In this document: one piece after another, positions 22,914-31,670 of the stretch
Layout: every line of letters starts with the position of its first letter
Numbering within the stretch: position 1 is the first letter of the stretch
NCBI RefSeq assembly: GCF_003946335.1
Contig: NZ_RHNX01000001.1
Coordinates: 1-64,000 of the forward strand
Direction of reading: 5' to 3'
DNA from: Levilactobacillus fujinensis
GTDB taxonomy: Bacteria; Bacillota; Bacilli; Lactobacillales; Lactobacillaceae
DNA length: 64,000 nt
Translations under genes and position numbers: made by a program
Notes under the pieces: generated by a model
What the model saw: the letters and a program-made list of their open reading frames with translations, nothing else
What the model was told of the DNA's origin: nothing
The model's database searches: none

Positions 22914-25490
22914 ATGACAAATTCATTTTGGAAAGTCCTTTTTCGTGAAATCGGCCACTCTAAGGCCCGTTTTTTCTCGATCATGTTGATCATTTTTCTC
23001 GGTGTCGCCTTTTATACCGGGATTCGTGCGACCGGCCCGGACATGTCTCAGGCCGCAACCGACTACTATGCGAAACAAAAATTGGCGACTAACAGCGTTC
23101 AGTCCACGGCTGGCTTGACCAAGAGCGACCTCGCCGCTTTACATCAACACCGTCGCCAGATCACCTATCAAACCGTCAACTACTTAGACATTAATCAATT
23201 AAATAATAATCAAGTTGTTCGGGTCGCCGAGCTTCCGACGACCCAAAAGCTCAACCGGGTGGCCCTCGTTAGTGGCCGGCTCCCTCACAAGGCTGACGAA
23301 ATCGTTTTAGATCAGCAAGCGCGCACGCTCCAACCTAAGCTCAAGCTAGGCGCAACTTATCGCATTGCTACGACGCGTCAGCTCAACCGGCAATTCAGAC
23401 ACCGCACATTTAAAATTGTTGGCTTCGTCAATTCACCACGCTACGTGGAAACGACCGACCGTGGGGTGACTAACGTCGGTAAAGGCACATTAGACTACTT
23501 TGCCCTCGTCAAACCTGGTACCCTGACCACTAAGGTAGCCAGCCGAATCGATATCGGCTTTAAAAACCTGCGGCACGTGACCCCCTATACGGCCAAATAT
23601 AATCGGATCAATCGCGCCAACACAACCAAACTGAAGCGTTGGTTGAAACCCCAAGCTGCAAAACGGCAGACTCAGTTGCAAAGACAAGCCAAGGCCCAAG
23701 TAGCTCCTCAAGTAATCAAGGTCCAGCAACTGGCGCAACAATTACCAGCTAGCTCACCCATTCTTCAAAAAGCTCAAGCCCAAATCAAACAAGCGCAGGC
23801 TAAAATCAGCGCAATCGCCCAACCGACTTACCTCTATACTAGTCGGGTAGCCAATCCTGGCTACAGCGAATATCATGAGAACACGCAGCGCGTCGTGGCC
23901 TTATCCACGGTCTTTCCCCTCTTTTTCATTGCGATTGCCGCGTTGATCTGTTTGACGACCATGACCCGGATGGTGGCTGAACTCCGAATTCAGATGGGGA
24001 CGTTGAAAGCTCTAGGTTATAGCAATACCGTTATCGGGAGTGAATTCTTACTTTATGGTGGGCTGGCAAGTCTACTCGGGACCTTAGTCGGTGTCGGCTT
24101 TGGTGTCAATTTCTTCCCCCGCTTCATCGCACAGGCCTACGGGACCATGTACAACCTTCCCCCCATCTCCGCGCAATATATCTGGACGGATATCCTAATT
24201 GCGCTAGCCATTGCGTTGATCTGCACCATGGGCAGTGCCCTCATCGTTTTGCGGGTCGACCTGCACAGCTCACCTGCAACCTTGATGCTGCCAAAGGCAC
24301 CTAAGGCTGGTAAGACGCTATGGTTGGAACACTGGCATGGCCTCTGGAATCGCCTAAATTTCAATCACAAGGTTACGCTCCGGAACCTCTTTCGCTACAA
24401 GCAACGCCTGTTGATGACGGTACTGGGCATTGCCGGGTGTATGGCCATGATGATCACTGGCTTTGGCCTGAAGGATTCCATTGGTGACATTAGTCTCAAA
24501 CAGTTTAATCAACTTTGGCGCTACGACGCTATCGTCGTGCGTAATGGCTCACAGACCGCTAAGCAGCGGCAGGCTCTCCACTCGGAAAAGCTCTATCATA
24601 ACGATTTGGTGCTTAAACAAGCTCAGGTTACCGTTGAGGAGTCCGGGGTTGCCGACCAAACCGCTACCCTGAGCGTTCCGCAACATCCACAACAGCTGAA
24701 GAAGTTTGTCGTCCTGCGTGACCGCCAGACTCATCGCGCCTATCACCTTGGGAATCACGGTGCGATTATTGATGAAAAACTGGCTAAGCTTTACCACGTT
24801 AAGGTCGGCGATCAGCTCCCTATCAAATTGGGAAATCGACCTGCTAAAAACGTTCGGGTTGCAGCCATCGCCGAGAATTACATGGCACATTTCATCTACC
24901 TTTCGCCGACCTACTATCGGCAGCTGTTTGGCCAACACCTGGTCTACAATGGCAATTTGGTGCAGTTCACCGCCCATCATCAGAAACAGGAGAATACGTT
25001 TGCCAATAATCTGCTCAAACATACGGGCATGTTGAACGTCACCCTCCTCAGCACCCAGAAGAAAACTAGTTCCCAAATGCTAGATAGTATGAACCTCGTC
25101 GTTTTGATTTTCGTCGTCGCAGCTGGTGCTTTAGCACTCGTTGTGCTTTACAACCTGACCAACATCAACGTTTCCGAGAGAATTCGGGAGTTATCGACGA
25201 TCAAGGTCCTCGGCTTCTATGACGGTGAGGTCACCATGTATATCTTCCGTGAGAATCTGATTCTAACCGTCATGGGAATCGTTGTCGGTTGCTTCTTTGG
25301 CGATTGGCTCCATACCTACATTCTCCAAACGGCTGAAACCAATAACCTCATGTTCTCACCGGGAATTCATCCCTTAAGTTACGTCTACGCAGCAGTCCTG
25401 ACCTTGGCCTTTAGCCTATTCGTCATGTTCTTCATGCACCGTAAACTGAAACGAATCAACATGCTCGATGCCTTACAATCGGTTGATTGA
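22914..25490 (+). CDS. ABC transporter permease, FtsX/MacB superfamily (two-copy type)
   Basis: 858 residues with two FtsX repeats. The first transmembrane segment is at about 20-40, followed by an external domain whose residues 235-300 are Gln/Ala/Lys-rich and probably coiled coil. Three segments lie at about 335-465, a second start segment at about 495-520, another external domain, and three segments at about 735-845. YNLTNINVSERIRELSTIKVLG is the hallmark cytoplasmic loop. It works with the ATPase 9 bp upstream, most likely in bacteriocin or peptide resistance or lipid extraction. The substrate is not shown by the sequence. Confidence 0.9.
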   Translation: MTNSFWKVLFREIGHSKARFFSIMLIIFLGVAFYTGIRATGPDMSQAATDYYAKQKLATNSVQSTAGLTKSDLAALHQHRRQITYQTVNYLDINQLNNNQVVRVAELPTTQKLNRVALVSGRLPHKADEIVLDQQARTLQPKLKLGATYRIATTRQLNRQFRHRTFKIVGFVNSPRYVETTDRGVTNVGKGTLDYFALVKPGTLTTKVASRIDIGFKNLRHVTPYTAKYNRINRANTTKLKRWLKPQAAKRQTQLQRQAKAQVAPQVIKVQQLAQQLPASSPILQKAQAQIKQAQAKISAIAQPTYLYTSRVANPGYSEYHENTQRVVALSTVFPLFFIAIAALICLTTMTRMVAELRIQMGTLKALGYSNTVIGSEFLLYGGLASLLGTLVGVGFGVNFFPRFIAQAYGTMYNLPPISAQYIWTDILIALAIALICTMGSALIVLRVDLHSSPATLMLPKAPKAGKTLWLEHWHGLWNRLNFNHKVTLRNLFRYKQRLLMTVLGIAGCMAMMITGFGLKDSIGDISLKQFNQLWRYDAIVVRNGSQTAKQRQALHSEKLYHNDLVLKQAQVTVEESGVADQTATLSVPQHPQQLKKFVVLRDRQTHRAYHLGNHGAIIDEKLAKLYHVKVGDQLPIKLGNRPAKNVRVAAIAENYMAHFIYLSPTYYRQLFGQHLVYNGNLVQFTAHHQKQENTFANNLLKHTGMLNVTLLSTQKKTSSQMLDSMNLVVLIFVVAAGALALVVLYNLTNINVSERIRELSTIKVLGFYDGEVTMYIFRENLILTVMGIVVGCFFGDWLHTYILQTAETNNLMFSPGIHPLSYVYAAVLTLAFSLFVMFFMHRKLKRINMLDALQSVD

Positions 25491-25512
25491 GCTCCCATTT
25501 ACTTAAAAAATG

Positions 25513-25552
25513 GCGTTATCTGGTCTTCTTTTGAAAACGAGATAACGCTTTT
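25513..25552 (+). terminator. Terminator of the ABC exporter operon
   Basis: GCGTTATC (25513-25520) pairs with GATAACGC (25541-25548), followed by TTTT. Confidence 0.75.
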
Positions 25553-25675
25553 CTGTTGCCCTGACACTGCCTAAATTGGTGGAATCAAAATTAACTGCAC
25601 CACAATCACCAATTTGTGGTTAAATAGTTATGTAAGCCATTTCAAATTACATATTTCGGAGGGGAATCATTAATC

Positions 25676-26782
25676 ATGAGGAAAGCAGCATTATTAACGG
25701 CTTTCGCCGCAGCTGCCCTGTTTGTCGGGGGAACCACCACGTTGGCTCAGGCCAAAACGTACACGCAACACGGTAGCGCACTAACTAACTATAACGTGAA
25801 TAAGTACAAGACTGTTAAGAACCAGAACATGTTTGTCCCACGTTACACTTTCAAACAAAGCTACAGTTATATTTTCCAAACGACACCGACAAGTATTAGC
25901 AGTACCAAGGGGAAAAAGGTCACGTTTAAGTCAAACGTCTTCCTTCCAGTCACCTACAAGACCTCTGCTGACTGGGGCAACCCCCAAAGCGAAGTGCTAT
26001 CTAAAGATGGCAACACGCTCTACGAATTGATTACGACGAGCAGCCAGAGCACCCGTGGCTGGATTGTCCGCTATAACCTTGGTGCACTGCGCAGTAAGTT
26101 TGGTATCAGTACCAGTCATATGGATGCCCTACGCCGCGCGACATACGACCACGCCGTTGGCAAGATGACCAGCACTGACAAGGCCATTATGGCTAATGTT
26201 AAGATTGGGCCAACGTTCAATACCGGTCATGGTCAATCCCTGACCTTGAACCCAAAGAACGGCCAGCTCTGGTTCATCGGCAAACCCGTTGCCGTAAAGA
26301 CGAACGTGCAACAGGTCTCCACAAGTTCTCTAAAACCCGTTAAGCAGATCAACTTCACCTTGAAGAGCACGGTCACCATGGGCTCCAATCTGACCTTTGA
26401 TAAAAACGGCAACGCCTACTTCTTCACCTACTCCAACGGTGGCTGGTCACCTAAGGGCGCCGTTAAGATCTACAAAGGCAAGATCAATAGCAAGTCTGTC
26501 AAGTTCCACTTAGTCATGCAAGGACTGCGTTACCGTCCCGGGACAAAACCGCAATCCATGGCCTACAACCAGAAACGTAATCGGTTATACTTCGCCTCTG
26601 ACAGTAGCATTTCCTCCGTACCCGTTTCCAAGTTGGGCAAGTTGACGCCTAGTCAAGTCGAGGCTACGAATCTTAGTGGTCAACGCGAATTCGAAGGTAT
26701 TCAGTTCACTTCTAATGGCGCTGGTTACTTACTCGTTAACAAGGGTGCCGAACTTATGCAAACGACTAGCAACAATTTCTAA
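25676..26782 (+). CDS. Secreted protein, probably beta-propeller-like, function unknown
   Basis: 368 residues. Signal peptide MRKAALLTAFAAAALFVGG with likely cleavage at AQA-KT near 27. The mature protein is rich in Thr, Ser, Lys and Tyr. It shows repeated strand-turn units with NG or DG turns: LSKDGNTLYELIT, LNPKNGQLWFIGKP, FDKNGNAYFFTYS, YNQKRNRLYFASD, TSNGAGYLLVNKG. That spacing fits a beta-propeller. No cell-wall anchor is seen. Similar extracellular proteins are common in lactobacilli but their role is unknown. RBS GGAGGGGAA lies 8 bp upstream. Single gene. Confidence 0.75.
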   Translation: MRKAALLTAFAAAALFVGGTTTLAQAKTYTQHGSALTNYNVNKYKTVKNQNMFVPRYTFKQSYSYIFQTTPTSISSTKGKKVTFKSNVFLPVTYKTSADWGNPQSEVLSKDGNTLYELITTSSQSTRGWIVRYNLGALRSKFGISTSHMDALRRATYDHAVGKMTSTDKAIMANVKIGPTFNTGHGQSLTLNPKNGQLWFIGKPVAVKTNVQQVSTSSLKPVKQINFTLKSTVTMGSNLTFDKNGNAYFFTYSNGGWSPKGAVKIYKGKINSKSVKFHLVMQGLRYRPGTKPQSMAYNQKRNRLYFASDSSISSVPVSKLGKLTPSQVEATNLSGQREFEGIQFTSNGAGYLLVNKGAELMQTTSNNF

Positions 26783-26795
26783 GATTTTTTCACAA

Positions 26796-26835
26796 GACGC
26801 TATTCCCGTTAAACTGCGGGCTGGCGCCTTTTTTT
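26796..26835 (+). terminator. Terminator after the secreted protein gene
   Basis: GACGCTATTCCCG / GCGGGCTGGCGCC forms a bulged GC-rich stem, followed by seven T ending at 26835. Confidence 0.7.
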
Positions 26836-26942
26836 ACCGAATTTTGCTGTCGAAAAACTGCTCAATTGACCAGCACAATGTTATACTTGCCCCGAGGCGA
26901 GCTAGAACCCGTCTGAGAAACACACCATAACTCAATCTCCAA

Positions 26943-26988
26943 CAAGGGGAACGCGAATACCGGTCGTGCGGTAGGAACGTTCCCCTTG
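26943..26988 (-). terminator. Hairpin downstream of the SOS polymerase operon
   Basis: CAAGGGGAACG (26943-26953) pairs exactly with CGTTCCCCTTG (26978-26988), with a small inner ACCG/CGGT stem. There is no strong T-run, but the position fits the 3' end of the minus-strand operon. Confidence 0.5.
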
Positions 26989-27011
26989 CTAACGTTTTAA
27001 GCGTCAATCAC

Positions 27012-27389
27012 CTATAATTGCACACAGCGAATCTCCCCCAAACGCAAACGCCGGTAGTGCCCGGACACTAACCGTAGAATAATTTGGTCGTCATTGATTC
27101 CGCAAACGATGCCATCCACTAGCTTAAGAACTTGATCATCATCCATCACGTTCAGCTGAAGATGCACCGCTTTTTTAGTGTGCCATGCATTTGCTAATTT
27201 TCGACTAACTTCAGCAATGTCTTGTTCTGGCAGTGGGGCCTCCACTTGCTCTGCTGCATGCATCTTCGCCAGTGCACTGGTATGGTCAGACAGATAAAAC
27301 CCTCCCCACTTCAGCATGCCCCGATCTTGATAATCGTGCTGAAAAAAGATTGTTGCCATCTTGTCATCTGGTAGTCGTTTTAAGTGCAT
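27012..27389 (-). CDS. YolD-like protein
   Basis: 125 residues. The N-terminal DYQDRGMLKWGGFYLSDH is the diagnostic YolD-family motif (DRGMxKWxxFxLxEH). YolD-like proteins are small partners encoded with Y-family polymerases such as UvrX/YqjW. C-terminal strands VDGIVCGINDDQIILRLV and HYRRLRLGEIRCVQL look like a small beta domain. It is the third gene of the LexA-controlled operon, 14 bp after the small hypothetical gene. It is therefore expected to be expressed after DNA damage and to modulate polymerase activity or access. Confidence 0.8.
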   Translation of the reverse strand: MHLKRLPDDKMATIFFQHDYQDRGMLKWGGFYLSDHTSALAKMHAAEQVEAPLPEQDIAEVSRKLANAWHTKKAVHLQLNVMDDDQVLKLVDGIVCGINDDQIILRLVSGHYRRLRLGEIRCVQL

Positions 27390-27403
27390 CGACTGTCACT
27401 TCC

Positions 27404-27727
27404 TTACCGAATCCACCGCTGACTTTCTGGCCAGCGCACATGGCCAAAATCAACAAAGTTTAGCGTCAACTCCGTCTGTTGCCGCACGCCATTGACAACC
27501 TGCTCCAATACCGTCAAGTCCGTCGTCTGTAGACTATGCAAGGGAATCGATCGCTCACGGTGATTCTTTCGCTGAATATCCAAAAAGAAGTTGAACTCCA
27601 ATCCATATACATTATTGACCACGTCGATTCGGTAGCGACAATGCCACTGCGGTGTGAAATACGCTTGTAACCGACTTCCAATCAGCTTGGCTTCCTGCTC
27701 AGAATCAATCAAAACTATTCCCCCCAT
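27404..27727 (-). CDS. Hypothetical protein between the Y-family polymerase and YolD-like genes
   Basis: About 108 residues. No family recognised. It reads as an alpha/beta protein with strands HCRYRIDVVN and YGLEFNFFLDI and a basic turn QRKNHRERSIPL. It overlaps the 3' end of the polymerase gene by about 23 bp. The start is uncertain: ATG at 27727 with GGCGGA 5 bp before it, or TTG at 27712 preceded by GGGGGG. In related operons a short gene often occupies this slot between umuC-like and yolD-like genes, so a role in translesion synthesis is an inference from position only. Confidence 0.6.
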   Translation of the reverse strand: MGGIVLIDSEQEAKLIGSRLQAYFTPQWHCRYRIDVVNNVYGLEFNFFLDIQRKNHRERSIPLHSLQTTDLTVLEQVVNGVRQQTELTLNFVDFGHVRWPESQRWIR

Positions 27728-29003
27728 TGTGTCCGCCAACTAGCGCTGCACGACGTAACATCGTCCCACCGGGCATTAAACTGCTGGCAGGAATGACCGC
27801 CGTCTTGCCGAACCGGTCCCGTAACTCATCAATGACCCGATCAAATTGATCATTTTTTATCTGGCGCTGTGGGTCCTGAAACAGGTCTAATTGCAATTGG
27901 CGGCTCGCACTTAATCGTGACAGTCCTACCCCAATATTGCGGACTGGCTGGCCATCCCAGTGCTCACGAAACAAGGCTAGCAGCGTGGCAACAATCGTCT
28001 GCGCGTTATCTGTCGGGTCAATGCGTCGCGTGTGATTCATCCCACTACGACCATCTCCGGCTTTACCATCCCAAGCAAACCCGATACCTAAACTGACACA
28101 CGCTGCCTGTTGCCGATGATGCCGCATTCGCGACGTGACCTGTTGACCAATCTCGCGAATAACCAATTCAATCTCACTTTGAACGCTATAATTGCGCGGC
28201 AGTACCTGTGAATTGCTCCAACTTTTCTCCTTTGCCGGCCGCAGCTGGTGTAACTGGCTACGGTCGATTCCCCAGGCCAATGCAAATAGTTGATCGCCAA
28301 TGATTCCCATCTCCTGATGCAACTCGTAGGGATTAATCTTCGCGAGATCTGCCATGCTGTGAATGCCCAACCGCTGTAAATGTGCAGCCGTCCGGTGACC
28401 AATACTCCAGACTTTCTCTAAGTTAGTGATGGGCCAAATTCTATCCGGAAAATTCTCATAGGTCAGCCGGCCAATTAAATCGTGATCATGCTTGGCCTGT
28501 AAGTCTAACGCCAACTTGGCTTGCACCGGATTTTCACCAATACCGACCGTCGTGTAGAGCCCTAATTCGTGACGAATCCGTAGCTGAATCGTCCGTGCAA
28601 CGGCTTCCGGCGTCTCTCCAAACAGCCGCCAAGAATGGGTCATGTCTAAGATGGATTCATCGATTGAATACGGAAAACAGTCCGCATCCGCCACAAATTG
28701 ACGAAAAATGCGATTGACGGCTAAGTTCATTTGAATATAGTGATTCATCCGTGGTGGCACCACTAAAATTCGGGGGTCATCAGGCACTTCATACTGCCGT
28801 GATACATTACTAATGCCAAACAGCTTTTTCGCCATGGGTGAAGCTGCCAAAACCAGGCCACTCCCGGTATTATCAGCCTCAGACATCACAACAATCACCG
28901 ATCTCAGTGGGTTCAATCCCCGCGTCACGCTCTCAACACTGGCATAGAATGACTTGTTATCGATCATGAAAAAAAGTCCATGCGGTTCTTGACGATAATC
29001 CAT
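27705..29003 (-). CDS. Y-family (UmuC/UvrX-like) translesion DNA polymerase
   Basis: 432 residues. The palm begins with FFMIDNKSFYASVESV (first catalytic Asp at about 14) and SIDESILDM near 112-120 supplies the Asp-Glu pair. The helix-hairpin-helix thumb is VWSIGHRTAAHLQRLGIHSM, and the little-finger domain covers about 255-370. The C-terminus holds QLDLF (about 385-389), which resembles a beta-clamp binding pentapeptide. It copies past DNA lesions with low fidelity. The promoter carries a perfect LexA box. RBS AAAGGAGGT lies 7-8 bp before the ATG. First gene of a three-gene SOS operon. Confidence 0.92.
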   Translation of the reverse strand: MDYRQEPHGLFFMIDNKSFYASVESVTRGLNPLRSVIVVMSEADNTGSGLVLAASPMAKKLFGISNVSRQYEVPDDPRILVVPPRMNHYIQMNLAVNRIFRQFVADADCFPYSIDESILDMTHSWRLFGETPEAVARTIQLRIRHELGLYTTVGIGENPVQAKLALDLQAKHDHDLIGRLTYENFPDRIWPITNLEKVWSIGHRTAAHLQRLGIHSMADLAKINPYELHQEMGIIGDQLFALAWGIDRSQLHQLRPAKEKSWSNSQVLPRNYSVQSEIELVIREIGQQVTSRMRHHRQQAACVSLGIGFAWDGKAGDGRSGMNHTRRIDPTDNAQTIVATLLALFREHWDGQPVRNIGVGLSRLSASRQLQLDLFQDPQRQIKNDQFDRVIDELRDRFGKTAVIPASSLMPGGTMLRRAALVGGHNGGNSFD

Positions 29004-29033
29004 CTTGATGACCTCCTTTCTGTCGTTATTTAC

Positions 29034-29053
29034 ATTATACGAACACTTGTTCG
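29034..29053 (-). promoter_or_regulatory. LexA (SOS) box and -10 of the Y-family polymerase operon
   Basis: CGAACACTTGTTCG at 29040-29053 matches the Gram-positive LexA consensus CGAACN4GTTCG exactly. On the minus strand it is followed directly by -10 TATAAT (29034-29039). Bound LexA would occlude the promoter. Confidence 0.9.
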
Positions 29054-29269
29054 ATATTGCAAGACAATTTTTAATTTAAATTTTGCCTACAGATTTCAAA
29101 AAACAAGTCTCTTATTTTGCCGTTATTTACATTTTTTAATTCACCGGCAAAACCCGTCACTCTTTAAACTAACCGCCCCTTGGGTATTGGTTGATATCAC
29201 ACGTTATTCATTAGGTAAACGCCTAGCGTAACAAAACGATTAGGTTCGCTTTTAACCACGTTACGTGTT

Positions 29270-29372
29270 AGAATGTATTTGTGAAGTTAGCCCTAGTCAA
29301 CTAGCTTCCTCAACTTAGAACATCAGAACCAGCCCGACCGTCACTTAAACGCGGTCGAGCTGGTTTTGTCTT
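29270..29372 (+). ncRNA. Possible short transcript ending in an intrinsic terminator
   Basis: A -10-like TAGAAT at 29270-29275 is followed by about 85 nt without an open frame, ending in AACCAGCcCGACCG / CGGTCGaGCTGGTTTT (29327-29367) and a further TTTT. A small CTAG-TCAA-CTAG hairpin lies at 29292-29304 with CTTCCTCAAC after it. The gap 29054-29540 has no gene. The -35 is poor, so this may be the terminator of an unseen leader and not an sRNA. Confidence 0.35.
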
Positions 29373-29478
29373 TTATCGCTAATTTCAGCTGAAATTATTA
29401 AGGTTACAGGCAACTCAATTTGTTACAATTTTACAACTTACATATTTTAACGATTCAGCCCTGAAATCGAAGTCACAT

Positions 29479-29511
29479 AAAAAACCTGAACCGTAATGGC
29501 TCAGGTTTTTT
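29479..29511 (-). terminator. Terminator of the 5'-nucleotidase gene
   Basis: AAAAAACCTGA / TCAGGTTTTTT stem around an 11-nt loop; on the minus strand the 3' arm ends in a T-run. Confidence 0.85.
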
Positions 29512-29540
29512 GGTTTAATTTGGAGGAGAAATGTTAAAAC

Positions 29541-31367
29541 TTAGTTTGCACCCAAGAAGACTTTCCGGTCCAATTTTGGTGCTTGAACTGGTGTCCCAGC
29601 GGCCGTCATGTCCTTGATGTAATTGACGAACGTATCGGTATCAGTCCCAATGGAAGAAACGATCTTGGTATCCTTGAAGGCTGCGAAGTCATCCCCACCA
29701 CCATGCAAGAAGTCATTGATGACAACGTTGTAAGTGGCATCCATTTCGACTGGATCGCCGTTGGCCTTGGTCACTTGTTCAACCTTGTAAGGCGTGTCGG
29801 CCCCACCAGCTGGATTGTTGGTGTAGGTGTACTTCAAACCTGAAATTTGCAGGTAGTACTGTTGCTTTTGGTCGTACTGCTGATTCAATGCGTCCTTGAT
29901 TTGTTGTCCGGTCATGGAAACGACTTGTAAGATGTTCCCGAACGGTTGAACGGCTGTTGCAGCACCCCAAGTGATGGACTTGTCCGGTTGTACCACGAGG
30001 TCTGAACGAACCCCACCGTTATTAGTCATCGCAAAGTCTGCCTTACTACCAACCTTATTGGCTTCGTAAAGTTGACCATCAACGACCAATTCACCGGCTG
30101 CATTTTCCATGGTCTTCGAGTTGTTCAAACGACCCGTAATGGTTTCGGCAGTAGCCGCCTTCCCAATCACGGCGTTAACTTGTGGGGCAACCCGCTTGTC
30201 AGCGTCAGCTACGATTGCTGAAACCTTAGCGTTATCCTTAACCTTTGGTGCTAAAGTCTTCGGCAGAACAGGGTAAACGTGCGAAACGAGCCGCATAAAC
30301 TTACCCGTCTTCGGGTTGATGTATCCCTGCGTGTTGTTATAGGCTTTCCCAGTGTAGACGGCTTGAACGACGTGCGTCTTGCCGACCGTTGCGTTCGCGT
30401 ACTGGTGAGAATGCCCCGCCACGTACAGGCCAATGTTGTTCTTAGGATCGGTCTGGTTGACCTTCTTCAAGATATCGACGGCCGTCCCAGTGGTCTGTTT
30501 GCCGTAAGTTGAAACCCCAGTATGGGCTAAGACAACAACCGCCTTAACGCCCTTCTTGTTCAAAATACGATCGTACTTTTTGATGGTCTTGGCTTCGTCC
30601 AAAATCTTATAGTCTTGGTAATTTTGGAGTAACGTCAACGTTGGTAAATCAGTCGTTTCAATTCCGATAAATCCAACCTTGGCCGTCTTGCCGTGGGCCT
30701 TCACCGTCTTAATAACGTATGGCTTGTACCCATAAGGCCGCTTGTTATCACTCTTCTTAACCACATTGGCAACAACTAATTTAATATTAGAATTTTGATG
30801 TGGGTAATCTTTGATCAATTGTGATGCCGTGGCAGCTGGTTTTTGCCCCGTCAGGATGCGGTTAAATTCACCCAGACCGTGGTCAAATTCATGGTTCCCT
30901 AACGTCCCAATTTGAAACTTCATGGCGCGTAGTGCGTGCATGGTCGATTCATGAGCCAGTAACGTTGAATTGGCTGGTGATGCACCAACCATGTCTCCGG
31001 CTTCCACTCTAAACGTGTTGTTCGAGTGTTGAACTGTCTTGAACTGGTGCTGTGCTTGGTCCAAACCAGCTGCTAGCCGGTTGACCGTCCCAACACCCTG
31101 ATAAGTGCTCGAGCCAATATTTACATAACCGGTCGTTTCCAAGCCCCCGTGAAGGTCGTTGATCCCTAACACTTGAACTGGAATGGCCGTTTTGTACTTC
31201 TTTGGAACCGTCTTGTAGCCTGGTTGTTCCGTTGGCATGGTGTAGTTATCCGACTTGGTCGTAACCTTTGCCGTACTGGCATTGGCCGATAAATCAACCC
31301 CACCTGCGATTAGTGCGGGAACTAGAACCGTTCCCATAAGTATATGACGCCAATAATGTTTCCCCAT
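29541..31367 (-). CDS. Secreted 5'-nucleotidase / 2',3'-cyclic-nucleotide phosphodiesterase family protein
   Basis: 608 residues from the ATG at 31367, 10 bp after GGGAGG; an in-frame ATG at 31403 lies upstream of it. A signal peptide at 1-32 ends near ANA-ST. The N-terminal calcineurin-like metal domain shows GINDLHGG, GDMVGAS, GTLGNHEFDHG and VAGHSHQ. The C-terminal substrate domain shows NNGGVRSD, VQPFGN and NDFLHGGGDDF. It hydrolyses nucleotides outside the cell to nucleosides and phosphate. It lacks an LPxTG anchor, so it is probably released or loosely bound. It would feed nucleosides to the salvage route that includes adenosine deaminase. Confidence 0.9.
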   Translation of the reverse strand: MGKHYWRHILMGTVLVPALIAGGVDLSANASTAKVTTKSDNYTMPTEQPGYKTVPKKYKTAIPVQVLGINDLHGGLETTGYVNIGSSTYQGVGTVNRLAAGLDQAQHQFKTVQHSNNTFRVEAGDMVGASPANSTLLAHESTMHALRAMKFQIGTLGNHEFDHGLGEFNRILTGQKPAATASQLIKDYPHQNSNIKLVVANVVKKSDNKRPYGYKPYVIKTVKAHGKTAKVGFIGIETTDLPTLTLLQNYQDYKILDEAKTIKKYDRILNKKGVKAVVVLAHTGVSTYGKQTTGTAVDILKKVNQTDPKNNIGLYVAGHSHQYANATVGKTHVVQAVYTGKAYNNTQGYINPKTGKFMRLVSHVYPVLPKTLAPKVKDNAKVSAIVADADKRVAPQVNAVIGKAATAETITGRLNNSKTMENAAGELVVDGQLYEANKVGSKADFAMTNNGGVRSDLVVQPDKSITWGAATAVQPFGNILQVVSMTGQQIKDALNQQYDQKQQYYLQISGLKYTYTNNPAGGADTPYKVEQVTKANGDPVEMDATYNVVINDFLHGGGDDFAAFKDTKIVSSIGTDTDTFVNYIKDMTAAGTPVQAPKLDRKVFLGAN

Positions 31368-31630
31368 AACTAAAATGCCTCCCTGGAAGATAAGATTATG
31401 CACAATCCCAGCGTAGCAATGAAAGCTGTTACAAGCAATCGCTTTTTTTGATTAAATTTGGGTGCCCATTTCAAGACGGCCACCAGTGGGGTTGGTGCCC
31501 GTGAAAAACTAATTCAGGGGGTGTTTGACAAGTCAACGAATGAACCGGCAGTAGGGCTTTCACATGGATCGCTATGTTTTGGGTTGAACGTTTTACTTTC
31601 ATAACTTTTCGATTATATCCTCATTTTTCC

Positions 31631-31668
31631 CGAAAAAAAAAACGCGACTAACCCATCCGCGTTTTTCG
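31631..31668 (-). terminator. Terminator of the flippase gene
   Basis: On the minus strand AAAAACGCGG...CGCG pairs and runs into TTTTTTTTTT (A-run 31633-31642). Between 31368 and 31630 no gene is seen. Confidence 0.85.
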
Positions 31669-31670
31669 AC

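Noticed and set aside
27869-28096. Short frames opposite the polymerase gene and similar opposite-strand frames elsewhere
   Set aside because: These are shadows of well-supported genes, with no independent start signals.
29054-29260. 83-codon frame upstream of the polymerase operon (28980-29231)
   Set aside because: Translation is Phe/Leu/Ile-rich from AT-rich promoter DNA, overlaps the LexA box and the polymerase start, and has no RBS.
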